Source: Streptococcus pluranimalium
Lineage (GTDB): Bacteria > Bacillota > Bacilli > Lactobacillales > Streptococcaceae
DNA: 64,000 bases
Assembly: GCF_002953735.1 (NCBI RefSeq)
Contig: NZ_CP025536.1
Span: 1,246,001-1,310,000, forward strand
Direction: 5' to 3'
Shown here piece after piece: positions 26,448 to 36,469 of the stretch; positions within the stretch are counted from its first letter, which is position 1, and every line of letters starts with the position of its first letter. A model generated the notes under the pieces. The model searched no databases and was not told the DNA's origin. It saw nothing but the letters and a program-made list of their open reading frames with translations. A program made the position numbers and the translations under genes.

Positions 26448-27607
26448 TATCCAACCTTAATGGTAAATACTTTTAAGTAGTTACTTCTTTCATCATTCTT
26501 ATTTATTTTAAAATCAGCTGGTAATTGGTCTAGGGATAGCACTTGATAGGGCTTCCCACCAAAACCTTTATTAATCTGTTTTTGAAATTGCTCTACACTA
26601 AGGTTTGAAGCATTAGTGGACAAAATCAAAATACCATTTGGATTTAAAATAGCCACTGCCTCACTGACTAAACGATGGTAATCTTTTGAGACAGAAAACG
26701 TTTGTTTCTTGTTACGTGCGAAGCTAGGGGGATCAATGACAATCACATCATATGTCAAATCATGTCGTTTAGCATATCGATAATAAGCAAAGACATCCAT
26801 AACCTTGAGTTTATGATTTAGAATATCAAGTCCATTAGCCTTGAAATGTGCTTCTGATAATTCAACAGATCGCTTAGCTAAATCAACAGATGTTGTTTGT
26901 TTTGCTCCTCCCATGGCTGCAGCAACAGAAAATGCAGCTGTGTATGAGAAAAGATTCAAAACGGATTTACCTGCTGCTAAACCATCAACCAAACGCCCTC
27001 TAACCTCATGTTGATCCAGAAAGATTCCTGTCATCAAACCATCATTTAGAAAAATTTGGTACTTAACATTATTCTCAAGTACTTCAAAAGTCTCCGGAGC
27101 TTTCGCACCATAAAGATGTCCTGCTTGCCTCTCTGCACCTTTAAAGCGATACTTTTCATAAGCCCCCGAAAGGTCAGAAAAGACCACTTTAAACGCTTCG
27201 ACAATTCTGTTTTTTATACTGTAAACAAAAGCATTATACCACGAAAAGATGACAAAGTCACCATATCTGTCAACAGTAAAACCACCAAAACCATCGCCTT
27301 CTTGATTGAACAAGCGATAAGCTGTCGTACTTGTGTCATTAATATAGGCAAGACGTGATTCTCTTGCTTTGGTAAATAGAGCTTCGAAGAAAGATTGCGT
27401 TAACTCTATATCATCTGTAGAAATGACCCAACCGATTCCTTTATGTTGTTCTGATAAGTAGGCTGTCGCTAGCAATTGGCCAGATTGAGATATTAGCTGG
27501 ACCAAGCCATTTTCTGTTTTAGCAGTCGGTAAATCATCTTTTTCTAATAGGACAATACCTTTACTTAGTTTCTTCTCCACTTGTGCACTTAGTCGAAGTT
27601 TTTCCAT
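26447..27607 (-). CDS. Class I SAM-dependent rRNA methyltransferase (RlmI/RlmK type)
   Basis: 386 residues from [17 protein letters not shown]. An N-terminal PUA-like region is followed by the methyltransferase fold: [19 protein letters not shown] (SAM motif I) and [14 protein letters not shown] (catalytic DPPSF motif). These match the RlmI family, which makes 5-methylcytosine in 23S rRNA; substrate in this organism is not proven. No Shine-Dalgarno precedes either possible ATG (27616 or 27607), and a TATAAT lies just upstream, so the mRNA may start at the start codon. Overlaps aroD by one base. Confidence 0.82.
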   Translation of the reverse strand: MEKLRLSAQVEKKLSKGIVLLEKDDLPTAKTENGLVQLISQSGQLLATAYLSEQHKGIGWVISTDDIELTQSFFEALFTKARESRLAYINDTSTTAYRLFNQEGDGFGGFTVDRYGDFVIFSWYNAFVYSIKNRIVEAFKVVFSDLSGAYEKYRFKGAERQAGHLYGAKAPETFEVLENNVKYQIFLNDGLMTGIFLDQHEVRGRLVDGLAAGKSVLNLFSYTAAFSVAAAMGGAKQTTSVDLAKRSVELSEAHFKANGLDILNHKLKVMDVFAYYRYAKRHDLTYDVIVIDPPSFARNKKQTFSVSKDYHRLVSEAVAILNPNGILILSTNASNLSVEQFQKQINKGFGGKPYQVLSLDQLPADFKINKNDERSNYLKVFTIKVG

Positions 27608-27614
27608 AAAAATC

Positions 27615-27620
27615 ATTATA
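27615..27620 (-). promoter_or_regulatory. -10 element abutting the methyltransferase start
   Basis: TATAAT on the minus strand placed so that transcription would begin at about 27607-27608, the first base of the ATG. The -35 region (TATTCA at 27638-27643) is poor. Confidence 0.4.
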
Positions 27621-27663
27621 TCAAAATATCAGTTGTATGAATAGCAAGAGGTAACAACTTTAT

Positions 27664-27693
27664 TTGTGACCTCTTTTTAATTTATGATATAAT
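27664..27693 (+). promoter_or_regulatory. Promoter of the ltaS-like gene
   Basis: TTGTGA, 18-bp spacer, TATAAT, about 50 bases before the GTG start. Confidence 0.6.
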
Positions 27694-27742
27694 AACTGTT
27701 GAGATTCTTTATTTAGGAAAATAAACAAGGAATAAAATTGTT

Positions 27743-29920
27743 GTGAAAAAAATTATCAATACAATACTTAAAGTGATGAGTACCCGCCTGGGATTTGTCC
27801 TTACTTTATTGTTTTTTTATTGGTTGAAAACCCTATGGGCTTACCATGTCGACTTTGTGCTTAATATTGAAAATGTTTACCAAACTTTTCTAACCATCAT
27901 CAATCCTATTCCTATCGGATTGCTTCTGATTGGCCTAGCACTTTATATCAAAAAAACAAAATTATTTTACAGCTTAGCTTGGCTCATCTACCTTTTACTA
28001 ACTATTCTCGTAATTGCCAATGCCTTTTACTTCCGAGAATTTTCAGATTTTATTACTGTTAGTACAATGCTAGGAAGTAGCAAAGCTGCCGCAGGTTTAG
28101 GAGATTCAGCTCTTAACTTAGTTCGTTTCACTGATCTTTTTTACATTGTTGATCTTATTTTACTCGCCTTCCTCTTTATTAAAAAGAAAGTGACAACTGA
28201 TAGTCGTCCCTTTAATAAGAGAGCAAGTTTTGCGGTAACTGCCCTATCTGGTCTTCTTTTTTCTATTAATCTTTTTTTAGCAGAAATTGATCGCCCTGAA
28301 TTGTTATCACGTGGCTTCTCTAATTTCTATCTAGTTCGAGCACTAGGCTTACCAGCTTTTTCAACTTATAGCGGTAACCAGGCTTATCAGGCTGAAAAAG
28401 AACGTAGTGGTGCCACTGCAGAAGAATTAACTGAAGTTAAAAACTATGTTAAGGAAAACCATGTGGCTCCAAATCCTAAATTTTACGGAATTGCTAAAGG
28501 GCGCAATGTGATTATGATCCATTTGGAAAGTTTTCAGCAGTTTCTGATTGATTACAAACTAAATGTGGATGATCAAGAACATGAAGTCACCCCATTTATT
28601 AATTTGTTATACCATTCCAAAGAAACCTTTGCCTTTTCAAATTTTTTCCATCAAGTTAAGGCCGGTAAAACTTCTGACGCCGAAACACTGATGGAAAACT
28701 CTTTATTCGGTCTAAACAGTGGCTCTTTCATGGTAAACTACGGGGGAGATAACACACAGTTTGCGGCACCAAACATCTTAAAGCAAAAAGGTGACTATAC
28801 TAGCGCTGTCTTTCATGGAAATGTTGGTACCTTCTGGAACCGTAACAATGCTTATAAACAATGGGGATACGACTATTTCTTTGATGAATCTTACTTCCAA
28901 GAGCTTACTAAAAAGAATTCCTTCCAGTATGGTCTAAATGACAAACATATGTTCTCAGACTCTATCAAATATTTAGAACATATGCAGCAACCCTTTTATA
29001 CAAAATTCTTAACAGTCAGTCATCATTATCCCTACACGAGTTTAGCTGGGGAGAATGAGGAACAAGGATTCCCACTGGCAAAAACTGATGATGAGACTAT
29101 CAATGGTTATTTTGCAACAGCCAATTATCTTGATAGTTCTGTTAAAGCATTCTTTGACTATTTGAAAGCTACTGGCATTTACCAGAATTCTATTATCGTA
29201 TTATATGGTGACCATTATGGTATATCCAATTCACGTAACACTAGTTTAGCACCACTGCTTGGTAAAGACCCTGAAACGTGGTCTGAATACGATAATGCCA
29301 TGCTTCAGCGTGTCCCTTACATGATTCACATTCCTGGTATGGATAAAGGATTTATCAGTGATACTTACGGTGGTCAAGTGGACAATCTCCCTACTCTATT
29401 ATCACTTCTAGGCATAGATAACTCAAATTATGTAGAGTTAGGGCAAGATTTATTATCACCTGACAATAAACAAATGGTAGCTTTTCGTTCTTCTGGAACA
29501 TATATCACCCCTAAATATACCAACTATGACGGGAAGCTCTACAACACAACAACTGGGGAATTAATTACCAACCCTGATGAAACCACACTCGCTGAAAATC
29601 AAGCTATCCGTGAGTCTGTAACCCAGCAACTAAAAATGAGTGATGCTGTTCAAACTGGTGATCTACTCCGTTTTGATAAAGATAACGGTCTAGATAAAGT
29701 AGATTCTAGCCATATCTCTTATATTGATTCTTTAAAAGCTCTCAAAGCGATAGAAAAGAAACGTGGTGAAAAATCAACTAGTATCTATAGCCAACACAAT
29801 AACACATCAACTCAAGATCTTTTTAAAGCTCCAAGTTACATGCAGCTAAATCCAGAAATCACTGACACGTCAGCCACTTCTTCAACTAGCTCAAGTTCAA
29901 AAGAAGCTGAGAAAAAATAA
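27743..29920 (+). CDS. ltaS: Lipoteichoic acid synthase (LtaS-type sulfatase-fold phosphoglycerol transferase)
   Basis: 725 residues. Five hydrophobic segments fill about residues 15-180, followed by an extracellular sulfatase-fold domain. The metal-binding glutamate is in IMIHLESFQQF (near 262) and the catalytic threonine is Thr310 in KAGKTSDAE; VLYGDHYGISN and TVSHHYPY supply further metal ligands. The protein polymerises glycerol phosphate from phosphatidylglycerol onto the LTA anchor. The C-terminus is Ser/Thr-rich. Translation starts at GTG with AAGGA upstream. It is one of the few plus-strand genes here and ends in a strong terminator. Confidence 0.88.
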   Translation: MKKIINTILKVMSTRLGFVLTLLFFYWLKTLWAYHVDFVLNIENVYQTFLTIINPIPIGLLLIGLALYIKKTKLFYSLAWLIYLLLTILVIANAFYFREFSDFITVSTMLGSSKAAAGLGDSALNLVRFTDLFYIVDLILLAFLFIKKKVTTDSRPFNKRASFAVTALSGLLFSINLFLAEIDRPELLSRGFSNFYLVRALGLPAFSTYSGNQAYQAEKERSGATAEELTEVKNYVKENHVAPNPKFYGIAKGRNVIMIHLESFQQFLIDYKLNVDDQEHEVTPFINLLYHSKETFAFSNFFHQVKAGKTSDAETLMENSLFGLNSGSFMVNYGGDNTQFAAPNILKQKGDYTSAVFHGNVGTFWNRNNAYKQWGYDYFFDESYFQELTKKNSFQYGLNDKHMFSDSIKYLEHMQQPFYTKFLTVSHHYPYTSLAGENEEQGFPLAKTDDETINGYFATANYLDSSVKAFFDYLKATGIYQNSIIVLYGDHYGISNSRNTSLAPLLGKDPETWSEYDNAMLQRVPYMIHIPGMDKGFISDTYGGQVDNLPTLLSLLGIDNSNYVELGQDLLSPDNKQMVAFRSSGTYITPKYTNYDGKLYNTTTGELITNPDETTLAENQAIRESVTQQLKMSDAVQTGDLLRFDKDNGLDKVDSSHISYIDSLKALKAIEKKRGEKSTSIYSQHNNTSTQDLFKAPSYMQLNPEITDTSATSSTSSSSKEAEKK

Positions 29921-29952
29921 AAAATAGAACTTCGTTGGAAGTTCTATTTTTT
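29917..29952. terminator. Bidirectional terminator between ltaS and the DUF1722 gene
   Basis: AAAAAATAGAACTTC-GTTG-GAAGTTCTATTTTTT; symmetric, so it ends both converging transcripts. Confidence 0.9.
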
Positions 29953-30346
29953 ATAGCCCCTTTTGAATGATACGTGATGCCAGTAGGTAGGTCACTTGAT
30001 ACTTTTCTGATAATCGCTTAAGAAAAATCAACATCTCTAAAGAACTGTTAGCAAGGCTTGCTTCAAGACTCTTATAGATTGCCAATTCATCACTAGTAGC
30101 CTGCTTTTTGAAGTAACCCCAGATATGTTGATAAGCTACTCTTAAAGTTTTTTCACTTGGAGAAATGGCTTGCGCTTCTAATATCAACTGTTTAAACAAC
30201 TCATATTTCTCTTCTGACCATTCATTGCCCTTGAAAAGTTGACGCAAAGCATTATAATGTTGTTGCGAATGCGCCATGACCCAATATTTTTGATAAGCCC
30301 ATTCTTTTTGAGCCTCTAACAAAGAATTCCCTGGTTTAGAAGTCAT
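29951..30346 (-). CDS. YbgA/DUF1722-like protein
   Basis: 131 residues from MTSKPGNSLLEAQKEWAYQK. I prefer this ATG, which overlaps the OsmC gene by eleven bases, over an upstream start that lies inside it. The segment EWAYQKYWVMAHSQQHYNALRQL is the conserved KY..MAHS..Y..L core of DUF1722 (YbgA), a domain of unknown function often linked to DNA repair or deoxynucleotide genes. All-helical, soluble. Function unknown. Confidence 0.7.
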   Translation of the reverse strand: MTSKPGNSLLEAQKEWAYQKYWVMAHSQQHYNALRQLFKGNEWSEEKYELFKQLILEAQAISPSEKTLRVAYQHIWGYFKKQATSDELAIYKSLEASLANSSLEMLIFLKRLSEKYQVTYLLASRIIQKGL

Positions 30347-30713
30347 TATTTTCACCCAAGCTAATCTCATAAGTAAGATCATCCCGAAGCATTTTCTTAA
30401 CACGGCACTGCTCATCTACATAAGCCAAAATCTCTTCTATCATCGTATCATCTAGGACATGAGCAATTCCTACAAGGAGTTTAAAATGTCCCTCATCATA
30501 TGTTGAATCGACTACACTAGCTACAACTGTTTCTTGATGAAAACGAGCAAAATAACCTTGAATACACATGGTGACGCATGAAGCCAAAGCGATATTAACC
30601 AAACTCATAGGCGTCTCCCCATCTTTAGGAAAACCAAAGAGTTCTACGGATTTCCCATAGCCTTCTGATACTGAATGATAAAGCTTATCTCCTTTTATTT
30701 TTGTTTGATACAT
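30336..30713 (-). CDS. OsmC/Ohr family protein
   Basis: 125 residues from MYQTKIKGDKLYHS. Two conserved cysteines are visible, in NIALASCVTMCIQGYF and EQCRVKKML, as in OsmC-type peroxidases that reduce organic hydroperoxides. The OsmC fold order (antiparallel strands, then the cysteine helix) is kept. GAGGT lies nine bases before the ATG. The gene is coupled to the DUF1722 gene downstream; no regulator is near, so induction cannot be judged. Confidence 0.8.
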   Translation of the reverse strand: MYQTKIKGDKLYHSVSEGYGKSVELFGFPKDGETPMSLVNIALASCVTMCIQGYFARFHQETVVASVVDSTYDEGHFKLLVGIAHVLDDTMIEEILAYVDEQCRVKKMLRDDLTYEISLGENNDF

Positions 30714-30768
30714 TGTCAACCTCATTTCTAATGCCTTAAAAGCCCAAGTCTGAGACTTGAGCTAAGGT

Positions 30769-33174
30769 TTATCGAATTTCTGCACCAAGCTTCTCAGCTA
30801 GTGATTTTGTGATTTTTTCCATATACTTAGCTACTTCTTCATCCGTTAAATTATCGTTTGGATTTTGGAAGGTTAGGCTGTAAGCCATGGATTTCTTACC
30901 TGATTCAATATTATTACCAGCATAAACATCAAAGAGTTTGATAGCTGTTAGGCGTTTGACACCTGCATTTTCAATCGCATCCACAATTTCTTGATGACTT
31001 GCTTCTTGATTCAATAGCAAGGCAACATCACGAGATACAGCAGGGTATTTGGTAATATCAGAAAAAATTAAATCATTTGTCAAAGCTACTTCAATAGCTG
31101 AGAGATTGAGCTCTGCCACATAAGTTTCTGGAATATCAAAATCTTTAGCCGTTTGTGGATGAACTTGTCCCACAAAACCAACTTTAGCGCCATTTAAGAT
31201 AATCGATGCTGTACGACCTGGATGCATATTTGCCATATCTTTTTCAGCGATATAAGTCACATCCAAATTAAGCTGAGCAAAGATCATCTCCACAATACCC
31301 TTGGCATAGAAGAAATCAACTGGAACTGCTGTTGTTTGAAAATCTTTTTCAGCTACTAGACCTGATAAGGTCATCCCAAAGGTATTGATTTCATTTGGTA
31401 AATCTTCTTTTGGATTGCCAGTTTGTTCAAAGACCTTACCAATTTCATAGAGGGCAAGGTTTTTGTTCTTACGAGCGACGTTATAAGCCACGATATCCAA
31501 GATACCTGATGTCATGTTTTGACGAAGAGCGGAACGATCAACAGTCATTGGCCACATGAGCTCTGTCAGATGACTAGGTGCCACATTGAAGGCTGTCGCT
31601 TTTTCAGGAGTTGTTAAAGCGTAAGAAATAACTTCTGTTAAGCCTGCTCCTTCAGCCAAAGCCTTGACTTTACGACGTAATTTCTGAGTCGTTGTCAAGG
31701 CACCAGCTGTTCCTGCTGCTTCTGGAAGAGTCGTTGGTAATTTATCATAGCCATAAATACGAGCGATTTCCTCAACCAAGTCAGCTTGGATGCTAATATC
31801 CCAACGACGACGAGGAACGGCTACCGTGAATCTGTCAGCTGAACCTGATAATCCGAAGCCAAGTTTCGCAAAGACGTCTTCGATATCTGAATAAGTCAAC
31901 TCTGTCCCTAAACGAACATTGACATAGTCTAAGGTTGTTGATACTTCAACAGGTTCAATAGGCAGAGCACCTGCTTGCACACGACCTGATAAAACTTCTC
32001 CTCCAGCTAATTCTTCAAGCATTGCAGCTGCAAAATCAAGTGCTTCTGTAACGGTATCGAAGTTAATCCCTTTTTCAAAACGAGATGAACTTTCAGAGCG
32101 AAGGTTCAAGCGACTTGATGTTTTACGGATTGACTTACCATCGAAAACAGCTGCTTCAAGAACAACGGTCTTAGAAGAATTATCAATCTCAGTATCCTTA
32201 CCGCCCATAACGCCAGCTAGAGCGACAGGTTTATCCGCTACTGTGATAACAATATCATCATCAGTCAATTCACGCTCTTCGCCATCAAGAGTGACTAAGG
32301 ATTCCCCATCACGGGCATCACGAGCTACAATTTTGTTCCCTTGGAATTTAGCTAGGTCAAAGGCATGCATAGGCTGTCCAAAGTAGAGTAAGATATAGTT
32401 AGTCACATCAACGACATTATTAATCGGACGAATGCCAGCGTTCATGAGAAGGTTTTGTAACCACTGTGGGCTTGGTGCCACTGTCACATTTTCAACCACA
32501 CGACTAGCATAAGTCATGACCTTGTCGGATTCAATAGCAACATCAATGACTTCTTTAGCTGATTTAGCGACCTCAGTGACAGATTTTTCTGGGAAATGCA
32601 CCTCTTTTCCATAAATAGCAGCTACTTCATGAGCAACACCACGCATAGAAAGGGCATCCGCACGGTTAGGTGTGATTGACAGTTCGATGATTTCATCGTC
32701 CAAATCAAGGTATGGGAAAATACTATCACCTGGAACAGCATTTTCAGGTAAAATTTGGATACCATCTGAAAATTCTTTTGGAATAATAGATTCTGGCAAT
32801 CCTAATTCTTGAAGCGAACAAATCATCCCAAGAGATTCCATACCACGGATTTTACCTTTTTTAATCTTATAGTTATCAGCAATGCGTGCTCCTGGAATGG
32901 CTACAATAACCTTGATTCCTGCTGTCACATTTGGAGCACCACAAACGATTTGACGAGGCTCTTCATCCCCTGTATCCACTTGACAGAGGTGCAAGTGAGT
33001 TTCTGGAACACCTTCACATGAGATAACATGACCCACTACTAATTTTGATAAGCCTTCAGCAGGAACTTCTACACCTTCCACTTCAATTCCTGTTGTAGAC
33101 ATTCTTTCAGCCAATTCAGCAGATGAGACATCGATGTCCACCAACTCCTTAAGCCATTTGTAAGAAACTAACAT
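30769..33174 (-). CDS. pheT: Phenylalanyl-tRNA synthetase beta subunit
   Basis: 801 residues from [16 protein letters not shown]. Domain order is the usual one: an N-terminal EMAP/tRNA-binding domain ([20 protein letters not shown]), B3/B4 editing domain ([19 protein letters not shown]), B5 domain, the catalytic-like core and a C-terminal ferredoxin-fold anticodon-binding domain ([17 protein letters not shown]). Length is typical. It forms the alpha2-beta2 enzyme with PheS, encoded 1.8 kb upstream, with a GNAT gene between them. Confidence 0.95.
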   Translation of the reverse strand: MLVSYKWLKELVDIDVSSAELAERMSTTGIEVEGVEVPAEGLSKLVVGHVISCEGVPETHLHLCQVDTGDEEPRQIVCGAPNVTAGIKVIVAIPGARIADNYKIKKGKIRGMESLGMICSLQELGLPESIIPKEFSDGIQILPENAVPGDSIFPYLDLDDEIIELSITPNRADALSMRGVAHEVAAIYGKEVHFPEKSVTEVAKSAKEVIDVAIESDKVMTYASRVVENVTVAPSPQWLQNLLMNAGIRPINNVVDVTNYILLYFGQPMHAFDLAKFQGNKIVARDARDGESLVTLDGEERELTDDDIVITVADKPVALAGVMGGKDTEIDNSSKTVVLEAAVFDGKSIRKTSSRLNLRSESSSRFEKGINFDTVTEALDFAAAMLEELAGGEVLSGRVQAGALPIEPVEVSTTLDYVNVRLGTELTYSDIEDVFAKLGFGLSGSADRFTVAVPRRRWDISIQADLVEEIARIYGYDKLPTTLPEAAGTAGALTTTQKLRRKVKALAEGAGLTEVISYALTTPEKATAFNVAPSHLTELMWPMTVDRSALRQNMTSGILDIVAYNVARKNKNLALYEIGKVFEQTGNPKEDLPNEINTFGMTLSGLVAEKDFQTTAVPVDFFYAKGIVEMIFAQLNLDVTYIAEKDMANMHPGRTASIILNGAKVGFVGQVHPQTAKDFDIPETYVAELNLSAIEVALTNDLIFSDITKYPAVSRDVALLLNQEASHQEIVDAIENAGVKRLTAIKLFDVYAGNNIESGKKSMAYSLTFQNPNDNLTDEEVAKYMEKITKSLAEKLGAEIR

Positions 33175-33365
33175 AATCAATAAAATACCAAGTCAAATGG
33201 AAAAGTAACCATAAAAAGTTAATAACTATTCTTCTTTGTTATTGTTACTCAATATTTGAACTTGATTTATTTCCTTTCACTTAAATTTTTATAGGATAAT
33301 TTTTGCTATTAAGAATTGCCCACTTAAAAGCTATATGTCTCAATTTTTATCTTCTTTTTTGAGGC

Positions 33366-33893
33366 TCAGCTCAAGCGTTTTCTTAATAACCAGTCTGTAT
33401 CAACCTTATCTTCAGAAACGACAAACTCATGCTCTGCAAATTTTTCAAAACCGTAGTGACTATAAAATGTTTGAGCTTTAATATTGTGTTCCCAAACACC
33501 TAACCAGGCCCAATCAAAGGGTCCTGATTCAGCTACTTCCAACGCATACTCAAAAGCAAACTTACCTAATCCCTCTCCTTGATAGGCTTTTAAGATATAG
33601 ATTCGTTGGATTTCCAACGCATTATCTAGTTCAAATTCTGTCTGAGCTTCTCCCCAATTAAGTTTAAGGTAACCGACCACTTGATTGTTTAGGAGAATAA
33701 AATTAATTTCAGTATCCGGGTGCTTTAGCTCAGCCTGCAAAGTTTCTAGAGCATAATCTGTGTCAAAAAAAGATTGCAGTTGCTCAGGTGTGTTATCATG
33801 TCCAAAAGTCTCAGTGAACGTCTGCTCTGCTATAGATTTTAGAAGAGACAGCTCATCCTCGCGCACAGGCCGAATGCCAATCATCTTAACCAT
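33366..33893 (-). CDS. GNAT-family N-acetyltransferase
   Basis: 175 residues. The acetyl-CoA loop is visible as RIYILKAYQGEGLGKFAFEYAL (Q..GxGxA type), with the N-terminal IRPVREDELSLLKSIAEQTF. Substrate unknown. The ATG has AGGAGGT upstream and the gene starts twelve bases after pheS, so it is probably cotranscribed and placed under the T-box. Streptococci often carry this acetyltransferase between pheS and pheT. Confidence 0.82.
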   Translation of the reverse strand: MVKMIGIRPVREDELSLLKSIAEQTFTETFGHDNTPEQLQSFFDTDYALETLQAELKHPDTEINFILLNNQVVGYLKLNWGEAQTEFELDNALEIQRIYILKAYQGEGLGKFAFEYALEVAESGPFDWAWLGVWEHNIKAQTFYSHYGFEKFAEHEFVVSEDKVDTDWLLRKRLS

Positions 33894-33904
33894 TTTACAA
33901 CCTC

Positions 33905-34948
33905 CTACTTGAATTGAGCTGAGAAGCGAGCATCTCCTTGGTAGAAACCACGGATATCATTGATACCATAGCGAAGCATGGCAACACGTTCTTGACCTAA
34001 ACCAAAGGCAAAGCCAGAATACTTCTCTGAGTCAACACCAGACATTTCAAGGACACTTGGATGAACCATACCCGCACCAAGAATTTCAATCCAGCCTGTT
34101 TTCTTACAAACGTTACAGCCTTTCCCACTACACTTGAAACACGAAACATCAACCTCTACAGATGGTTCTGTGAATGGGAAATAGGACGGACGAAGGCGAA
34201 TCTTACGGTCTGCACCAAACATTTTTTGACTGATTAACTCAAGCGTTCCTTTAAGATCAGCCATAGAGATATTTTCTCCGACAACAAGTCCTTCAATTTG
34301 ATGGAATTGATGTGAATGAGTCGCATCATCAGTATCACGACGGAAAACACGTCCTGGTGAAATCATTTTAAGTGGACCTTGACTGAAATCATGCGCATCC
34401 ATTGTACGTGCTTGGACTGGACTAGTGTGCGTACGCAACAAAATGTCTTCTGTGATATAGAAAGTATCTTGCATGTCACGCGCAGGATGGTCTTTTGGTA
34501 AATTCATACGCTCAAAGTTGTAATAATCTTTTTCAACTTCGTAGCCATCCACCACTTGATAGCCCATACCTATAAAAATATCTTCGATTTCTTCACTAGT
34601 CTGTGTCAGAACATGACGATTCCCCAAAGTCATTTGACGACCAGGAAGGGTCACATCAAGACTTTCTGACTCAAGCTGAGCCTTAATTTTAGCAGCTTGA
34701 ACAACTGCTTCTTGCTCTTCAAAGGCTTTTGTCAAAACGTCTCGAACTTCATTGACCTGTTTACCAACAACAGGTTTTAAGTCATTTGATAAATCCTTGA
34801 GGCCTTTTAAGAGCTCCGTTAACGAACCCTTTTTCCCAAGAATTTGGACGCGCAAGTCTTGTAATTCTTTTGAATGATCGCCATTCAATTCTTTTAATTT
34901 AGCCTGTGTGGAGTTTTTTAACTCTTCTAATTTAGCTTGTAAATCCAT
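33905..34948 (-). CDS. pheS: Phenylalanyl-tRNA synthetase alpha subunit
   Basis: 347 residues. An N-terminal coiled coil (residues 1-85) binds tRNA. Class II motifs are motif 2 ([20 protein letters not shown]) and motif 3 ([18 protein letters not shown]). [18 protein letters not shown] cysteine cluster lies before motif 3, as in many Firmicutes PheS. The enzyme charges tRNA-Phe. A T-box leader lies upstream; the Shine-Dalgarno is weak. Confidence 0.95.
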   Translation of the reverse strand: MDLQAKLEELKNSTQAKLKELNGDHSKELQDLRVQILGKKGSLTELLKGLKDLSNDLKPVVGKQVNEVRDVLTKAFEEQEAVVQAAKIKAQLESESLDVTLPGRQMTLGNRHVLTQTSEEIEDIFIGMGYQVVDGYEVEKDYYNFERMNLPKDHPARDMQDTFYITEDILLRTHTSPVQARTMDAHDFSQGPLKMISPGRVFRRDTDDATHSHQFHQIEGLVVGENISMADLKGTLELISQKMFGADRKIRLRPSYFPFTEPSVEVDVSCFKCSGKGCNVCKKTGWIEILGAGMVHPSVLEMSGVDSEKYSGFAFGLGQERVAMLRYGINDIRGFYQGDARFSAQFK

Positions 34949-35114
34949 AAGTTAAGATACATTGAGCTGTCCGCTAGCAAAATAATCAACCGATCTTGTT
35001 ACGGTTTCATGCTAACAGTTAGCCCCGTTTAATTGCAGTCAAATAGTGACTGTAACCAAACCTTCCTTTCATCAATAATTATGTCGTTCTTCTGAATCTT
35101 TAAGGCAATCGTTG
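34949..35114. other. Leader stretch between the T-box terminator and pheS
   Basis: About 165 bp with an inverted repeat (ACAGTC...GACTG) near 35030-35055 and no gene. It is transcribed as the 5' part of the pheS mRNA; nothing else recognised. Confidence 0.5.
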
Positions 35115-35325
35115 AGGATAAAAAAAGGTGCCAAAACTCCTGAAACGGAGCGTTGACACGCGGTACCATCCGATTTTTATCTAGCAAAGTAGACCTTAAT
35201 TCGACTGTCTTTAATATGAGTGAATTCATCTTATTTCACTTGAGAAGAGTTCCAGTCACGCTCTTCATTCCCTGGCAAGTTCCTAAGATTACTAGTCTCA
35301 TAGACATCTATTCAATTACTAATAG
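35115..35325 (-). promoter_or_regulatory. T-box riboswitch of pheS
   Basis: On the minus strand the T-box sequence GATGGTACCGCG lies at 35159-35170, followed by the terminator arm CTCCGTTTCAGGAG and GGCACC then TTTTTTT (35120-35127). Upstream is a long structured stem region with the GGAATGA element and a TTC triplet at about the specifier position. Uncharged tRNA-Phe would pair with the specifier and T-box and permit readthrough. The T-box is certain; the exact specifier is inferred. Confidence 0.88.
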
Positions 35326-35364
35326 TTTATCAAAAAACTGACAACTAAACAAGTGCCAACTCAT

Positions 35365-36246
35365 TTAGTGATTAACTGTCACCTGCCCATTAGCATAGTT
35401 AAGCGTAATACCAGGTTGAACATTTGGTACAAAAACATTAAATTCCAAACTACCATCACTTGATTTGGCTTCAAGATGCGAGCCAGAAGCAATGATATTA
35501 TCGCCTTCATAAACAAGAGTCACACGATAACGAACACGTTTATTATTATCTAAAGCACGACGAATTTGTGTCTCATAATAGTTTTGACCCGTTGAATCAT
35601 GATCTCTAGCTTGGTTAGACCAAGCTGTCTGAACAGCGATATTTTGAGGGTTACTTGCAGAAGGGTCAAAACCATCAATATTACCCGCAATGGCGTAACC
35701 AATTAAGTGACCTCGATCAATAGCATGATCGTATTCACCTGGTAAATCATGAACCTGATGCCAGCCTGCCGGCTTCCATGACGTTGACCCATTCCCCGTT
35801 AATTCACGGTTACGATATTGTCGACTTTGTTTAGACAGCATAGCATTTGCTACTGACGGGACAAGCTTTCCTTGGACCCGCTTTATTTTATTATCCACAT
35901 AAGGCATGCTGGACACACTGGCATCAAGATTTGTTATATTGTTATTAATCACAAAGGCACCTGCACCATTCCATTTGATATCATCTCCTAAAGATTTTCT
36001 AACAGATGACGTCAAAACAGATTGTGCTAAGTCTTGGTTTGGTGTCGATTCATTTGCACTTGAGCCGTTAGAATTTACTTTTTCCTGATTTGAACCATTC
36101 GTCACAACTTGAGCTAGCTGTTTCAGAGGGTTATCATCTGACAGCTGATCTGTCCCTGCAACAAGACCTAAGATTAAGGTTATAATGACTACTAGAACAG
36201 AAAACTTCGATTTAGATGATTTTTTTACATCATAAGGTTTAACCAT
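35365..36246 (-). CDS. endA: Membrane DNA-entry nuclease EndA-like
   Basis: 293 residues from [15 protein letters not shown], with GGAG four bases before the ATG. One N-terminal membrane anchor spans about residues 15-31, then a Ser/Asn-rich linker, then a DNA/RNA non-specific endonuclease domain. The DRGH motif is in [10 protein letters not shown] (catalytic His near 180), followed by [14 protein letters not shown]. In pneumococcus EndA degrades one strand during DNA uptake; in other streptococci it is an extracellular nuclease. Third gene of a murA-epuA-endA unit. Confidence 0.88.
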   Translation of the reverse strand: MVKPYDVKKSSKSKFSVLVVIITLILGLVAGTDQLSDDNPLKQLAQVVTNGSNQEKVNSNGSSANESTPNQDLAQSVLTSSVRKSLGDDIKWNGAGAFVINNNITNLDASVSSMPYVDNKIKRVQGKLVPSVANAMLSKQSRQYRNRELTGNGSTSWKPAGWHQVHDLPGEYDHAIDRGHLIGYAIAGNIDGFDPSASNPQNIAVQTAWSNQARDHDSTGQNYYETQIRRALDNNKRVRYRVTLVYEGDNIIASGSHLEAKSSDGSLEFNVFVPNVQPGITLNYANGQVTVNH

Positions 36247-36279
36247 AAAACTCCATTTCATGAAAAAAGTAGGACAAGC

Positions 36280-36468
36280 CTACTTTATCTTAAATTTAGC
36301 AATCAATTCTTGCCATTTATCCAATGAGAGAATTGAGAAAGCATCCTTACCATCGCCAATGATACCATAACCAATGATAAGCCCTAAGGCTAAAAATAGT
36401 ATACATAGGGCTGCCACAACAATGATAAACAAATACTGTCTCAAAACATATAAAATACGTTCTTTCAT
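36280..36468 (-). CDS. epuA: EpuA-type small membrane protein (DNA-directed RNA polymerase beta-like)
   Basis: 62 residues from MKERILYVLRQYLF; AGAGGA precedes the ATG. One strong membrane helix (IIVVAALCILFLALGLIIGY) and a short C-terminal tail. Small proteins of this kind between murA and endA are the EpuA family, named in pneumococcus and sometimes labelled RNA polymerase subunit beta by annotation pipelines. Function not established. It starts two bases before the murA stop is reached, so it is coupled to murA. Confidence 0.8.
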   Translation of the reverse strand: MKERILYVLRQYLFIIVVAALCILFLALGLIIGYGIIGDGKDAFSILSLDKWQELIAKFKIK

Positions 36469-36469
36469 C

